Shown here in pieces: positions 1 through 8,114 of a stretch of DNA of 64,000 nt; position 1 is the first letter of the stretch, and each line of letters starts with the position of its first letter. Source of the stretch: an uncultured Oscillospiraceae bacterium (GTDB lineage: Bacteria; Bacillota; Clostridia; Oscillospirales; Ruminococcaceae). Under the pieces are notes generated by a model. That model worked only from the letters and a program-made list of their open reading frames with translations, was not told the origin of the DNA and did not search any database. Both the position numbers and the translations under genes were made by a program. The DNA lies in NCBI GenBank assembly GCA_910577365.1, contig CAJTMU010000006.1:1-64000 (forward strand), in the 5' to 3' direction.

Positions 1-1
1 T

Positions 2-808
2 CCCAAGGATACTACCGACCGAAACAGAACCTCTCCCTTTGCGTTTACAGGCAACAAGTTTGAGTTCAGAATGGTTGGATCGAACCTTAATATCGGCGGT
101 CCGAATACCATACTCAACACGATTGTCGCAAATTCTCTCAAAGAGTTTGCCGATGAGCTTGAGGGCGTTTCCGATTTCAACGCATCCCTGCACGAGCTGC
201 TTGTTAAGACCATCAAAGAGCATAAGAGAGTCATATTCAACGGCAACGGCTATGGCGATGAATGGAAAGCAGAGGCGGAGAAGCGCGGTCTGCCTAACTT
301 CATCTCCACTGTTGATGTTCTGCCCTGCCTTACCGAGCCGAAAAATGTTGAGCTGTTCACCAGATTCGGCGTATACAGCGAGGTAGAGCTTCATTCCAGA
401 AAAGAAATTCTGCTTGAAAATTATTCTAAGACCATCAATATCGAAGCGCTTACCGCCGCCGATATGGCAAAGACTGAGATACTTCCCGCGGTAATGAAGT
501 TTGGTAAGGATATTTGCGATATCGCCGCGAGCAAAAAAGCGGTTGGTATAGAGCCTGTTGTGGAGATGGCGACAGCCACCAAGGTGAACGACCTGACGAC
601 GGCGCTCAGCGAAAACGCGGCCCGTCTTTCTGACGCGATACTTAAGGCGCAGGCGACGGAGGGAGCCGAGAAAATGGCGAGGGCATACCATGACGAGGTA
701 TTCGCGCTTATGCAGAGCCTTCGCGCGGTAGCCGACGAGCTTGAGACCATCGTCGGCGAGGAGTACTGGCCTTATCCTACTTATGACGAGCTGCTGTTCA
801 ATGTGTAA
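2..808 (+). CDS. glnN: Glutamine synthetase type III, C-terminal part
   Basis: C-terminal 268 codons of a type III glutamine synthetase, which makes glutamine from glutamate, ammonia and ATP in the cytoplasm. The frame is already open at base 2 and begins in the active-site region (FAFTGNKFEFRMVGS, then NIGGPNTILNTIVANS). It continues into a long helical, Ala/Glu-rich C-terminal tail ending YPTYDELLFNV. This tail is typical of the roughly 700-residue GSIII class and absent from the shorter GSI. The start and N-terminal half lie outside the window. A strong hairpin terminator follows about 80 bases after the stop. Confidence 0.93.
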   Translation, partial: PKDTTDRNRTSPFAFTGNKFEFRMVGSNLNIGGPNTILNTIVANSLKEFADELEGVSDFNASLHELLVKTIKEHKRVIFNGNGYGDEWKAEAEKRGLPNFISTVDVLPCLTEPKNVELFTRFGVYSEVELHSRKEILLENYSKTINIEALTAADMAKTEILPAVMKFGKDICDIAASKKAVGIEPVVEMATATKVNDLTTALSENAARLSDAILKAQATEGAEKMARAYHDEVFALMQSLRAVADELETIVGEEYWPYPTYDELLFNV

Positions 809-834
809 CGGCAACCGGCATCCGTAAATAAATA

Positions 835-945
835 TTGACTTAAAGCGTATATCGCTTTAATATATCCCGCTCCCTTTTTTCCGAAGGTCAGCGGCGCGAT
901 GCGACGGGTATGTCCCGCTGTGTCCGCCTGCTGACCTCTTTTTTA
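835..945 (+). repeat. Promoter-plus-hairpin unit, copy 1
   Basis: A TTGACT box (835-840), 17 bases, and TAATAT (858-863) are followed by CGCTCCCTTTT and a terminator hairpin. The same arrangement and much of the same sequence recurs at 3674-3776. The spacer contains a small hairpin (AAAGCG...CGCTTT). If the promoter is active it would make an RNA of about 75 bases that is almost entirely the hairpin. It could equally be a duplicated terminator region with a chance promoter match. Copy identity is seen; transcription is inferred. Confidence 0.5.
886..945 (+). terminator. Intrinsic terminator downstream of glnN
   Basis: GGTCAGC (886-892) pairs with GCTGACC (930-936), with an adjoining GGCG/CGCC helix, followed by TCTTTTTTA. 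Confidence 0.75.
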
Positions 946-1291
946 TCTGCTGATTGAAAATTGTATGCTTTTGCGATTAAAAATTATAAATAGGTCTTGG
1001 TGCTGCATAATCACTGAAATAGCCGTTAAATATTGCGCATATTTTATAAAATTCTCTTTTAAAAAGCTGTCATAGTAGTATTATTCATTTTGTTTTTGTA
1101 GCAGAACGGGAAAACCGCCAGGTTTTCCGACGGGAGGTGACAGAGACAGCCTTGGCGTTTGTGGAGCGGCAAGGCGGGGAGATGTACAAATAAATGTGGA
1201 AAGGACGTGGCAGAAAACAAATTCTTGCCCCTTTGGATTTTGGACTTAGGCATTACATATGCCAAATAATATAAAGTATAGGAGGCTAATC
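946..1291 (+). other. Intergenic stretch without a recognised gene
   Basis: About 345 bases between the glnN terminator and the lipoprotein gene. It contains a stable hairpin (GGAAAACC...GGTTTTCC near 1109-1128) followed by purine-rich GACGGGAGGTGA, and a GC-rich patch near 1150-1180. I see no convincing reading frame with a ribosome site and no RNA family I recognise. Confidence 0.4.
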
Positions 1292-1519
1292 ATGAACAGA
1301 AGATTGGCAATTGCAGCGGTATTGATTGTGTTATTTGCGTCAATAACAGGCTGCTCGGCGAAAAATACATCTATGAGTGTTACTTCCGATGTAAATGAAA
1401 CATATACCGATATCGGAACGCTCGAGGATACGGACAGCAGCTCTCGGGACAACACATTTATTGAAGGAAACGGGTATTACGACGATTACTTCACAGACTT
1501 CTTTTATAATCAAAATTAA
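1292..1519 (+). CDS. Small lipoprotein, probably the N-terminal piece of a broken gene
   Basis: Seventy-five residues with a lipoprotein signal peptide: MNRR, a hydrophobic stretch, then the lipobox SITGC with Cys at about residue 20. An acidic, Ser/Thr-rich mature part follows. The start is fixed by TAGGAGGC eight bases upstream of ATG 1292; an upstream in-frame ATG at 1259 has no such site. The TAA at 1517-1519 is followed in the same frame by four sense codons and then the reading frame at 1532-2170. The two probably formed one lipoprotein of about 290 residues. No function is recognised. Confidence 0.65.
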   Translation: MNRRLAIAAVLIVLFASITGCSAKNTSMSVTSDVNETYTDIGTLEDTDSSSRDNTFIEGNGYYDDYFTDFFYNQN

Positions 1520-1531
1520 GTCGGAGCGCCG

Positions 1532-2170
1532 ATGGAATATGACGATGTCATCAAAATGATTTCCAATTCCGACAACGGCGGACTTGATTCTTATTATCTA
1601 ATTGAGGTAAACAAAGCGCTTACCCTTTCGGAATGCGAGGATATAGAGGGCTGGTTTGATATGTTCGCCGACTATTACGAGGGAACGATTGATCCCGAGT
1701 TTGACGCTGACGGGGATAAGGTCTATTTTGACAATAATACCGTGTATGAGGTCACTATGATCAAGGATATTATCATGGACACAGATATAAATGAAACGGT
1801 TTATCTTCTGATGAAAACGGGAAATCCCTATACGCAGGTCAAAGGCGATCCTCTTTACGCTCCCGGAGAAACACTATGCGCGGCATTGAAAAAAAGCGAA
1901 GCGGGTTGTGAATTAAGACAGACGACGGGAGACTTTATGCTTAGATTTGATGTTTACACAGATGATGATGGTAGATACATGGCAAGAAACAGATTTGCAA
2001 ACGGTAAGCTGTTTCCGATCGGCGAAGATATAAATGAAATGCAGATAACCAGTACCACGTCAAATCCCGTTGTATATTGCAAAGAGATGTTGCTGGACGA
2101 GCTTGCGGATTTTATGCGCAGCGATTGGGAACAGCAGAAAGTGGGCAGCGTATTTAACGAGGAGGTCTGA
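1532..2170 (+). CDS. Hypothetical protein, in frame with the upstream lipoprotein fragment
   Basis: An acidic 212-residue protein without its own signal peptide (MEYDDVIKMISNSDNGG...). It lies in the same frame as the lipoprotein fragment ending at 1519, separated only by TAA and four codons. Most likely it is the extracytoplasmic domain of the same gene after a nonsense mutation. A weak GGAG at 1523-1526 could allow independent initiation, but the product would then be cytoplasmic. It ends five bases before the secreted-protease pseudogene, so the two were probably co-transcribed. I do not recognise the fold. Confidence 0.55.
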   Translation: MEYDDVIKMISNSDNGGLDSYYLIEVNKALTLSECEDIEGWFDMFADYYEGTIDPEFDADGDKVYFDNNTVYEVTMIKDIIMDTDINETVYLLMKTGNPYTQVKGDPLYAPGETLCAALKKSEAGCELRQTTGDFMLRFDVYTDDDGRYMARNRFANGKLFPIGEDINEMQITSTTSNPVVYCKEMLLDELADFMRSDWEQQKVGSVFNEEV

Positions 2171-2174
2171 CAAA

Positions 2175-3018
2175 ATGAAAGTTGGAAAATATTTTGTTGT
2201 GGTAGCGGCTGTTGTTATGTCTTTTATTTTTTCTACAACGGCATATGCCCATGATTCATTATATTCAATGACACATAAAGTAGCAGATACAAAGTGGGAT
2301 ATTTTTGAGGGCAGCACATCACCCAATAGGCATAGCAGCGGTCACGGAATATACGTAAAGTGTCATTCGTCGCTTGCGGATTATGGCGCTTTTTCGGATA
2401 TTGAAGATTGTGTTACGGGCGCTATAAACGCATGGAGTTCAGCACAATTTAATAAAACGTATCCAATTAAAATTTCAAGGGTTGATGATACTTATAAATT
2501 ATCCAAGCGTTGATACAAATAACGAAAAAACGCTTGTAATGATATGTGCTGTTTCGGATACGAGTGAACAATACTGGGCACAAACTATGCTTTACGGAAG
2601 TAAAACCACATGCTATACTGCAACAGACAGCGGTCAGCATTTAAAAACTGTACGGATAAATTTAAATGCAGCAACACTTGGTGATGGTAGTAAGACAAGA
2701 ACAAACATACAATATACATTAACCCATGAATTAGGTCATGCAATTGGTTTAAAAGATTTATCAAGCGATTTTGATGATTCATCGTTTAAAGAATGCCTAA
2801 TGGGTTATCAAAATTGGAGTATGACAAAACCATCAGTTTATGATGTTAATGGTGCAGCTGTTATTTCTGGGAAACATAATACCCATAATCAATATTATTA
2901 TAAATCCAGAAATGCAACATATCACGAAAAGCATTGCGGGTTATGTGATGGTTATGTACTTGAAAAACATACTAAATCGGGCGGGAAGTGTATATATTGT
3001 AACCGAACATTATCATAG
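2175..3018 (+). pseudogene. Secreted zinc metalloprotease, frameshifted
   Basis: Two overlapping frames together spell one secreted peptidase. Frame one (2175-2513) has a signal peptide ending TTAYA before HDSLYS and a domain with HSSGHGIYVKCHSS. Frame two, usable from about 2485 to 3018, carries the zinc site HELGHAIGLKD, an HExxHxxGxxD pattern with Asp as third ligand, then CLMGYQ as a possible Met-turn. A Cys pair (CGLC...CIYC) lies near the C-terminus. This is metzincin-like (matrixin/snapalysin type). The frames differ by one base and switch around 2480-2510; I see no classical slippery heptamer. A start at 2175 is supported by GGAGG nine bases upstream. Confidence 0.7.
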
Positions 3019-3286
3019 AGTATCAAATCACTTATATTACATTTTTTAAACTTAATTCAATGAAACAGCACAAGTCGTTCTACAAGTTTTGCTAACTATA
3101 TGGGACTGGAAGAAAACATATGTGTTGTTACTTATCTCTCTCCCAAACAAGCAGAGCGCCGTGGGCAGCACGGAGTTTATTTTTATAATTTACCCATGAT
3201 CTCCTTGAAATGCCGCCTATGCTGTTTGAAATTTTGGCTGGTGTCATATCATGTGTCGTGACAGGAGTTTATTCAATAATTCATGC
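3019..3286 (+). other. Degenerate intergenic region before the truncated duplicate
   Basis: AT-rich sequence between the protease pseudogene and the partial gene copy. A short frame from ATG 3099 (MGLEENICVVTYLSPKQAE...) has no ribosome site and no recognisable similarity. It may be debris from the event that created the partial duplicate. Confidence 0.35.
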
Positions 3287-3558
3287 TATTCCTGCCTATA
3301 TTATTGCATGGGCAACATTTCCGATAGAATCACTGTATACTGAAGATTTCGGTTGGTCGGATTGTAATAGTCTTGTTGATATGGCTTTATATTCCATTAA
3401 AATGCAGGCAAGGTTTCTTGGTGCAATAAAGGATAAAGCAAATGGACCCTGAGCATTACGACCCGCGGGACGAGGACGCTATCGCGGATATGGAGGAGTT
3501 GCTAAAAAACAAGACAGAATGTTGTGAGGTTCTGGAAAAAATATTCGGACAAATCTAA
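3287..3558 (+). pseudogene. Truncated, frameshifted copy of the gene at 4552-5232
   Basis: From about 3287 the DNA closely matches 4963-5232, coding for the C-terminal 90 residues of the downstream protein: PIESLYTEDFGWSDCNSL here, PIESPYTEDFGWSDCNSL there. Near 3445 an extra G (AATGGACCC against AATGACCCC) shifts the frame and creates an early TGA at 3450-3452. The original frame continues as EHYDPRDEDAIADMEELL and ends at the equivalent TAA (3556-3558). The first two thirds of the gene and its start are missing. Confidence 0.75.
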
Positions 3559-3610
3559 AGTTTTCGGCAGATCCAATATAATTTATTGGCTCAAATACTG
3601 TACATAAATT

Positions 3611-3637
3611 GCCGGAAGCCGGAGAATGGCTTCCGGC
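3611..3637 (+). terminator. Hairpin after the partial copy
   Basis: GCCGGAAGCC pairs perfectly with GGCTTCCGGC across a 7-base loop. The equivalent hairpin follows the intact copy near 5282-5312. There is no T-tract, so it may be a 3'-end stabiliser rather than a terminator. Confidence 0.45.
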
Positions 3638-3673
3638 AGATATGGAAAAGGTGAAACTCTGTTCAACGTATAA

Positions 3674-3776
3674 TTGACTTAGAGCGGTAAAACGCTTTAA
3701 GATATATCCGCTCCCTTTTCCTGAGGTCGGCGGCGCGATTTACGGGGTTATCCCACCGCGCCGCCGACATTTTTAT
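3674..3776 (+). repeat. Promoter-plus-hairpin unit, copy 2
   Basis: Second copy of the unit at 835-945: TTGACT (3674-3679), 18 bases, TAAGAT, the shared ATATATCCGCTCCCTTTT segment, and a 12-bp GC-rich hairpin (GTCGGCGGCGCG with CGCGCCGCCGAC) followed by ATTTTTAT. Stem bases differ from copy 1 but pairing is retained. Confidence 0.5.
3725..3775 (+). terminator. Intrinsic terminator
   Basis: Perfect 12-bp stem 3726-3737 with 3757-3768, then ATTTTTAT. Confidence 0.7.
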
Positions 3777-4011
3777 ATAAATAGCTTGCGTTTTTGTTAT
3801 TTGGCGTTTTTCAAAAAAATAAAATTTCTGTCATAATCGGGTGGTTTGTTTTGTTAGTGTTACAAGAGAGATATTTAATGTTAAGGGGGGTGGCATTTTG
3901 GGAATTTGTTAAAATGAAATGGTGGTGATATTTGTAATAAAGTTTTTCACGGGTTAAATTCACAGTGACATGGATATCTATTACGTACAATATTTTTAGG
4001 AGGAAATTTTT

Positions 4012-4539
4012 ATGAATGCAAGAATTTTTAAAAGGTGTGATTTTGTTAGATTTTTAATCAGCTGCTTGGTTGCTGCTTTTATGATCGGCTCTTCTTTTGT
4101 GACCGCATACGCAGAGAATGTGGACGATGATGACTTGGTACAGCCTCATGTTATAAGCAGAATCTGGGGTACAAAACTTGAGGTTATACCATATAAATTT
4201 GAAAATAATAACTATGTCCCTGTTGAGGGTGTCAGCAGTTGTGTTCGTGAAGGAAGTAATACTTCGCCTTATAACATTTCCATACCCAGAAGCACTGTTG
4301 ACGAGTGGAGAAAAGCAGGGGCAACAAGCTTCTATATTCGACTGTATATTAGCATAGACGGTTCAGGGTTGAAAGGTTATGAACTCAAGTCTGATAATGA
4401 GGTTATCGGAAGCTCTATGAGTAATGTATATTTCAGTTACGGTTGGAGAACCGGATTTAAAGGAACAACATATAGCCTTACAGTATATGGTACAGGTGGA
4501 TACAGTGGAAACCTTTCCGGCAATATCACAGTAGGATAA
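4012..4539 (+). CDS. Secreted protein of unknown function
   Basis: A 175-residue exported protein. Residues 1-34 form a signal peptide (positively charged start, hydrophobic core, FVTAYA before ENVDDDD). The mature part is rich in Ser/Thr/Gly/Tyr and ends in a beta-like region with TYSLTVYGTGGYSGNLSGN, suggesting a small beta-sandwich; no family is recognised. AGGAGGAAATTTTT precedes the ATG. The following gene starts 12 bases after the stop with its own AAGGAGAA, so the two are probably one operon. A stretch of about 235 bases upstream (3777-4011) is AT/G-rich with no clear promoter. Confidence 0.75.
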   Translation: MNARIFKRCDFVRFLISCLVAAFMIGSSFVTAYAENVDDDDLVQPHVISRIWGTKLEVIPYKFENNNYVPVEGVSSCVREGSNTSPYNISIPRSTVDEWRKAGATSFYIRLYISIDGSGLKGYELKSDNEVIGSSMSNVYFSYGWRTGFKGTTYSLTVYGTGGYSGNLSGNITVG

Positions 4540-4551
4540 GGAGAAGCGTTT

Positions 4552-5232
4552 ATGATTAGTGGTGTTTATGACAGCATGCATTTAATGCATAAAGAAATAA
4601 AATCAGCCGGAGCGGAAAACGGTAAGGAATTCAGCGCGTTTTTGAACAACAGTATTTCCCAAAATGAGAGCGCCCTTTCTGTTCCCGATAAATGGATAAC
4701 CGACGGCGGTATGGGTAATTCGGCAGTTGACGAGGTTCTGAAATACCTTGATATCCACGGAGAAGCCCTCGAACAGCGCAAGCCAACGCACGATATCACA
4801 GATGAACAGATAGAATGGCTTAAGTCGAGACATGATATCAGAACGCTGCATAATAAAAAAGACAATTCTTCGGAAATGCAGAATTTCTATGCCGATTTGG
4901 TCTATTTGAATGTTTTTTCACCGAATGACACAAAAACTGCCGTTACAAAATATCCCGCTGTTATTCCTGGTCATATAAGGGCATGGGCGGAAAATCCGAT
5001 AGAATCTCCGTACACGGAAGATTTCGGTTGGTCGGATTGTAATAGTCTTGCCGATATGGCTATGTACTCCGTTAAAGTACAGGCAAGGTTTCTTGACGCA
5101 ATAAAGGATAAGGCAAATGACCCCAATAGCTACGACCCGCGGGACGAGGACGCTATCGCGGATATGGAGGAGCTGCTAAAAAATAAGATTGAATGCTGTG
5201 AGGTTCTGGAAAAAATATTTGGACAAATCTAA
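4552..5232 (+). CDS. Hypothetical protein, intact copy of the duplicated gene
   Basis: A 226-residue soluble protein with no signal peptide or membrane segment, so probably cytoplasmic although the preceding gene codes for an exported protein. Visible motifs are PIESPYTEDFGWSDCNSLADMAMYS and an acidic C-terminus (DPRDEDAIADMEELL...VLEKIFGQI). The start is supported by AAGGAGAA five bases before ATG. A truncated copy of its last 90 codons and 3' flank lies 1.68 kb upstream. The pairing of a secreted and a soluble gene with local duplication is compatible with an effector/partner pair, but nothing in the sequence proves this. Confidence 0.65.
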   Translation: MISGVYDSMHLMHKEIKSAGAENGKEFSAFLNNSISQNESALSVPDKWITDGGMGNSAVDEVLKYLDIHGEALEQRKPTHDITDEQIEWLKSRHDIRTLHNKKDNSSEMQNFYADLVYLNVFSPNDTKTAVTKYPAVIPGHIRAWAENPIESPYTEDFGWSDCNSLADMAMYSVKVQARFLDAIKDKANDPNSYDPRDEDAIADMEELLKNKIECCEVLEKIFGQI

Positions 5233-5363
5233 AGTTTTCGGCAGATCCAACATAATTTATTGGCTCAAATACTGTACACGAATTGTCGGAAGCCGGAGAA
5301 GGGCTTCCGGCAATTCGGAATTATGATGAGATAAAGTGATCGCTCTAAAAAGGTGGATATGTA

Positions 5364-6353
5364 ATGAATAAATCACGTTTAGCGGTATTTGCAGCCGTTT
5401 TGGCAATGACCGGCTGTGCTGTGGAGGAGAAGCCGACAGTCAATATAGTTTCAGATAACGCGATATCAATCGAATCACAGTCGGATGCCGAGGCGGTAGC
5501 TGAAAGCAGTGAGCCGATAATAAGCACCCGCGAGGACATCGGGTTGAGCGTTGAAACTTCGGATCTGCGGAATGATACCGATACCGTATTTGTAATATGG
5601 TCCGAGGTAGAACAGATCACCCTTGAGGAAGCGCTCTCCGAAAGCGACTGTGTTGTACGTGCGAAATATGAATCTTTGGAAGAATTTGAAGACTATGTCG
5701 AGTATCGTTTGCAGCTTGTCGATACTTACAAGGGAAGCGCGGACGATGAGCTGAGAATACGTTGGGACAAGGATTTCAGCGATGAATTTGAGCCTGTGTT
5801 TGATGAGGGGGAGTACATACTTCCCTTGCTGTATATCAACAGCGTTTATTTCGAGCACCCGTTTTACAATGTCACGGGTCATATAATTATTCCCTGCGAT
5901 ACGGACGGTAGAATCAAAAACGTGTCGATAGGGGATATCACGGCGGACGCGCCGTCCGAGCTGTCCGCAGCAGAAAACTTGGCGGCTCTTGCGGCGAGCG
6001 TTAAGGATACGTCGGAAATTTTCTTTAAGGATTACATTCATTCCGACATTCCCGAAGAGATCGCCGAGGGGTCTGAATATATCGTTAAAGTTACGGTAAA
6101 CGGCGAGCCTTCCCGCACGGGCAGCGACAGGGGTATCTATAACTGTGATGTTATTGAAAGCTATAAGGGCAACGTTCCCGACATCATTCGTGTGCTTCTT
6201 TTCTATGACAGCGTTAAGGATGGCAGTGAGTACTATCTGTTTTTATCCAAAAATGAAAAAAGCGTGTATTATACGATATCCTCAAAAAACAGCGTTTACA
6301 GCGCCGATAACGTAGAGATTTCAAGAGTCGTGGCATCAACTGATTTTTCTTAA
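5364..6353 (+). CDS. Lipoprotein with two repeated beta-rich domains
   Basis: A 329-residue lipoprotein. It has a short signal peptide with lipobox LAMTGC (Cys about residue 18) and an acidic linker, followed by two related segments at about 90-190 and 225-315. Each has the order V-x-A/V-x-Y/V, an aromatic-containing strand, a YKG turn (VDTYKGSADDE, IESYKGNVPDI), then a G-E/S-EYxLxL strand. This suggests an internal domain duplication. AAAAGGTGG precedes ATG 5364. It ends before a strong hairpin shared with the convergent minus-strand genes. The substrate or partner is unknown. Confidence 0.7.
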   Translation: MNKSRLAVFAAVLAMTGCAVEEKPTVNIVSDNAISIESQSDAEAVAESSEPIISTREDIGLSVETSDLRNDTDTVFVIWSEVEQITLEEALSESDCVVRAKYESLEEFEDYVEYRLQLVDTYKGSADDELRIRWDKDFSDEFEPVFDEGEYILPLLYINSVYFEHPFYNVTGHIIIPCDTDGRIKNVSIGDITADAPSELSAAENLAALAASVKDTSEIFFKDYIHSDIPEEIAEGSEYIVKVTVNGEPSRTGSDRGIYNCDVIESYKGNVPDIIRVLLFYDSVKDGSEYYLFLSKNEKSVYYTISSKNSVYSADNVEISRVVASTDFS

Positions 6354-6403
6354 ATGACAACAAACTGGTGAGAGCCGCTGCCTATATTACGCCCTTATGG
6401 GGC

Positions 6404-6442
6404 GAGTGCAAGACCACCGGATTTGCCGGTGGTCTTGCACTC
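6404..6442. terminator. Long perfect hairpin between convergent genes
   Basis: GAGTGCAAGACCACCGG (6404-6420) pairs with its exact complement at 6426-6442 around a 5-base loop. It separates the lipoprotein gene from the convergent minus gene and touches that gene's stop codon (6441-6443). T-tracts are weak on both sides. Confidence 0.6.
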
Positions 6443-6779
6443 AATAATTCATGTCTGTTATCCATTCAATACACTGTGATATATCCCCATTACATTCAAT
6501 AAATTTATCAATGGCGCTTAATGCGGCACGTTTGGTAATATGCATTTTGGGGTCGGAAAGCTTATGTTCAATATAAGAGAGAAAACTTGATTCAAATAAT
6601 AGATCCTCAACCAAATACATAATCTGCGTTTCGCTCCGGAATAAACATGTATAGTAATCGGTATTAACGCGGGTGATTAATAAAATAGGTAATGTGACAT
6701 TTTGTGCCGTATAAATTGTAATACTGTTCCCTACCTTAATATTATTTAATTGGTTTATATACTTATCTTTATCGGTCAT
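6441..6779 (-). CDS. Small hypothetical protein downstream of murD
   Basis: A 112-residue soluble protein (MTDKDKYINQLNNIKVGNSITIY...). The first half looks like short beta strands and the second half is helical (AALSAIDKFIECNGDISQCIEW). Its ATG lies inside the end of murD (11-base overlap) and AAGGAAGG within murD is its ribosome site, so it is translationally coupled to murD. No family is recognised. Confidence 0.65.
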   Translation of the reverse strand: MTDKDKYINQLNNIKVGNSITIYTAQNVTLPILLITRVNTDYYTCLFRSETQIMYLVEDLLFESSFLSYIEHKLSDPKMHITKRAALSAIDKFIECNGDISQCIEWITDMNY

Positions 6780-8112
6780 TTGAGCCTTCCTTTTGATGGT
6801 TGCCGGTTATATACTGTATATTTTTTATAAGTTGCTTGAAGTGCCGACCGCGCTCCTCAAAATTCTTGTAGAAGCCATAGCTTGCGGCGGCAGGGGAAAG
6901 GATAACGCGGCGCTTCGCACATTTTGCGGCTTCGCTGACTGCCTGCTCCATATTTCGCGCGTGGACAACGTTCACCTCGGAGTTGGCGATAAGCGCGCCT
7001 ATGCGCTTGCCGCTGTCGGGCAGCAGAATAACGTTCCCGACAATTCCCGTATTAAGAAAATCCCCGAGGATATCATATGGGATACCCCTGTCCATTCCGC
7101 CAAGAATAAGGCAGTCGGTATCATCAAAGGCTTTTACCGCCGCTATCGACGCTTCGGGAATAGTGCTTATACTATCGTTAATATACTCCACGCCGTTTAC
7201 CGTCGCAACGTATTCCAAACGGTGCTCCAGACCGTCAAAGCTTTTGAGAGCCTCAAGGCATTCATTAAGCTTCGCTCCCGCCGTGACCGCCGCTGTCAGC
7301 GCGACCGCGACGTTGTAAAGGTTATGCTTACCGCGCAGTTTGGTGTGTATATCACCTCTTGGTATCTCTTTTCCAAAATGCACAATTTTCTCTCCGTCAG
7401 TCCATATTTCCGCGGGCTTGCCAAATGCGGCGGTTACAAGCTTCCCACTGCTCTCAACAGAGATATCCGAATTAACTATTGTTGTGTCTCCTGCGCCTTG
7501 AAAGCGGCAGATATTCCGCTTTGCCTGCGCGTAGGCTTCAAAGCTGACATAATGGTCAAGATGCTCTGGGAAGATGTTCAGCAGCACCGCTATATTGGGA
7601 GAATGCCGCACAAATTCCAGCTGATGACAGCTCATCTCGCACACTGCGACCGTGTCCGCCGACATTTCTTCGAGACGCTCCAAAGGCGGCACGCCGATAT
7701 TCCCCACAAGCATGCTGTTAAATCCGCACCGCGACAGAAAATGATGTATGAGCGCCGAAGTGGTTGACTTTCCCTTTGTTCCGGTTATCCCGATTATTCT
7801 GCATGGCTTCAGCCGCAGAAGCAGCTCTGTCTGGGTGAGTATTTTCGCTTTGTCATCGGGCGAAAGAAAGTCCTTGATGATTACCCCGGGGGATTGAAGG
7901 ATAAGGTCGTAGCCGCGGCAGCTTTGAAGATAATCCTCTCCGCAGTGCAGCGTTACTCCTTTGATATCCTGCGGCTTTATATCCGCCACCGCTATCTCGG
8001 CGCAGCAGCCCAGCCTTTTAAGAATGTCCAGCCAAACCCTGCCCTCGCGCCCGAAGCCGAGAATAACGCAGCGTTTGCCGTCAAAAACGGGTTTCAATAC
8101 ATCAAATTCCAT
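6769..8112 (-). CDS. murD: UDP-MurNAc-L-alanine--glutamate ligase, probably MurD2-like
   Basis: A 447-residue Mur ligase that adds glutamate to UDP-MurNAc-L-Ala in cytoplasmic peptidoglycan precursor synthesis. The N-terminal Rossmann domain has LGFGREGR near residue 18, the ATP P-loop is GITGTKGKST at 108-117, and the central-domain His/Glu motifs include CEMSCHQLE. The C-terminal signature that usually reads NDSKATN is NDSISTIPEAS here. Together with the adjacent murL-type gene (2-base gap) this suggests the MurD2 variety, which attaches L-glutamate. Substrate stereochemistry is inference from context. Confidence 0.88.
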   Translation of the reverse strand: MEFDVLKPVFDGKRCVILGFGREGRVWLDILKRLGCCAEIAVADIKPQDIKGVTLHCGEDYLQSCRGYDLILQSPGVIIKDFLSPDDKAKILTQTELLLRLKPCRIIGITGTKGKSTTSALIHHFLSRCGFNSMLVGNIGVPPLERLEEMSADTVAVCEMSCHQLEFVRHSPNIAVLLNIFPEHLDHYVSFEAYAQAKRNICRFQGAGDTTIVNSDISVESSGKLVTAAFGKPAEIWTDGEKIVHFGKEIPRGDIHTKLRGKHNLYNVAVALTAAVTAGAKLNECLEALKSFDGLEHRLEYVATVNGVEYINDSISTIPEASIAAVKAFDDTDCLILGGMDRGIPYDILGDFLNTGIVGNVILLPDSGKRIGALIANSEVNVVHARNMEQAVSEAAKCAKRRVILSPAAASYGFYKNFEERGRHFKQLIKNIQYITGNHQKEGSNDR

Positions 8113-8114
8113 AG

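Noticed and set aside
2482..2513. Programmed frameshift in the protease gene
   Set aside because: No slippery heptamer or downstream pseudoknot is visible and the neighbouring genes are also damaged, so decay is the simpler reading.
6793..7767. 324-codon plus-strand open frame
   Set aside because: Antisense to murD, whose motifs are unambiguous on the other strand.
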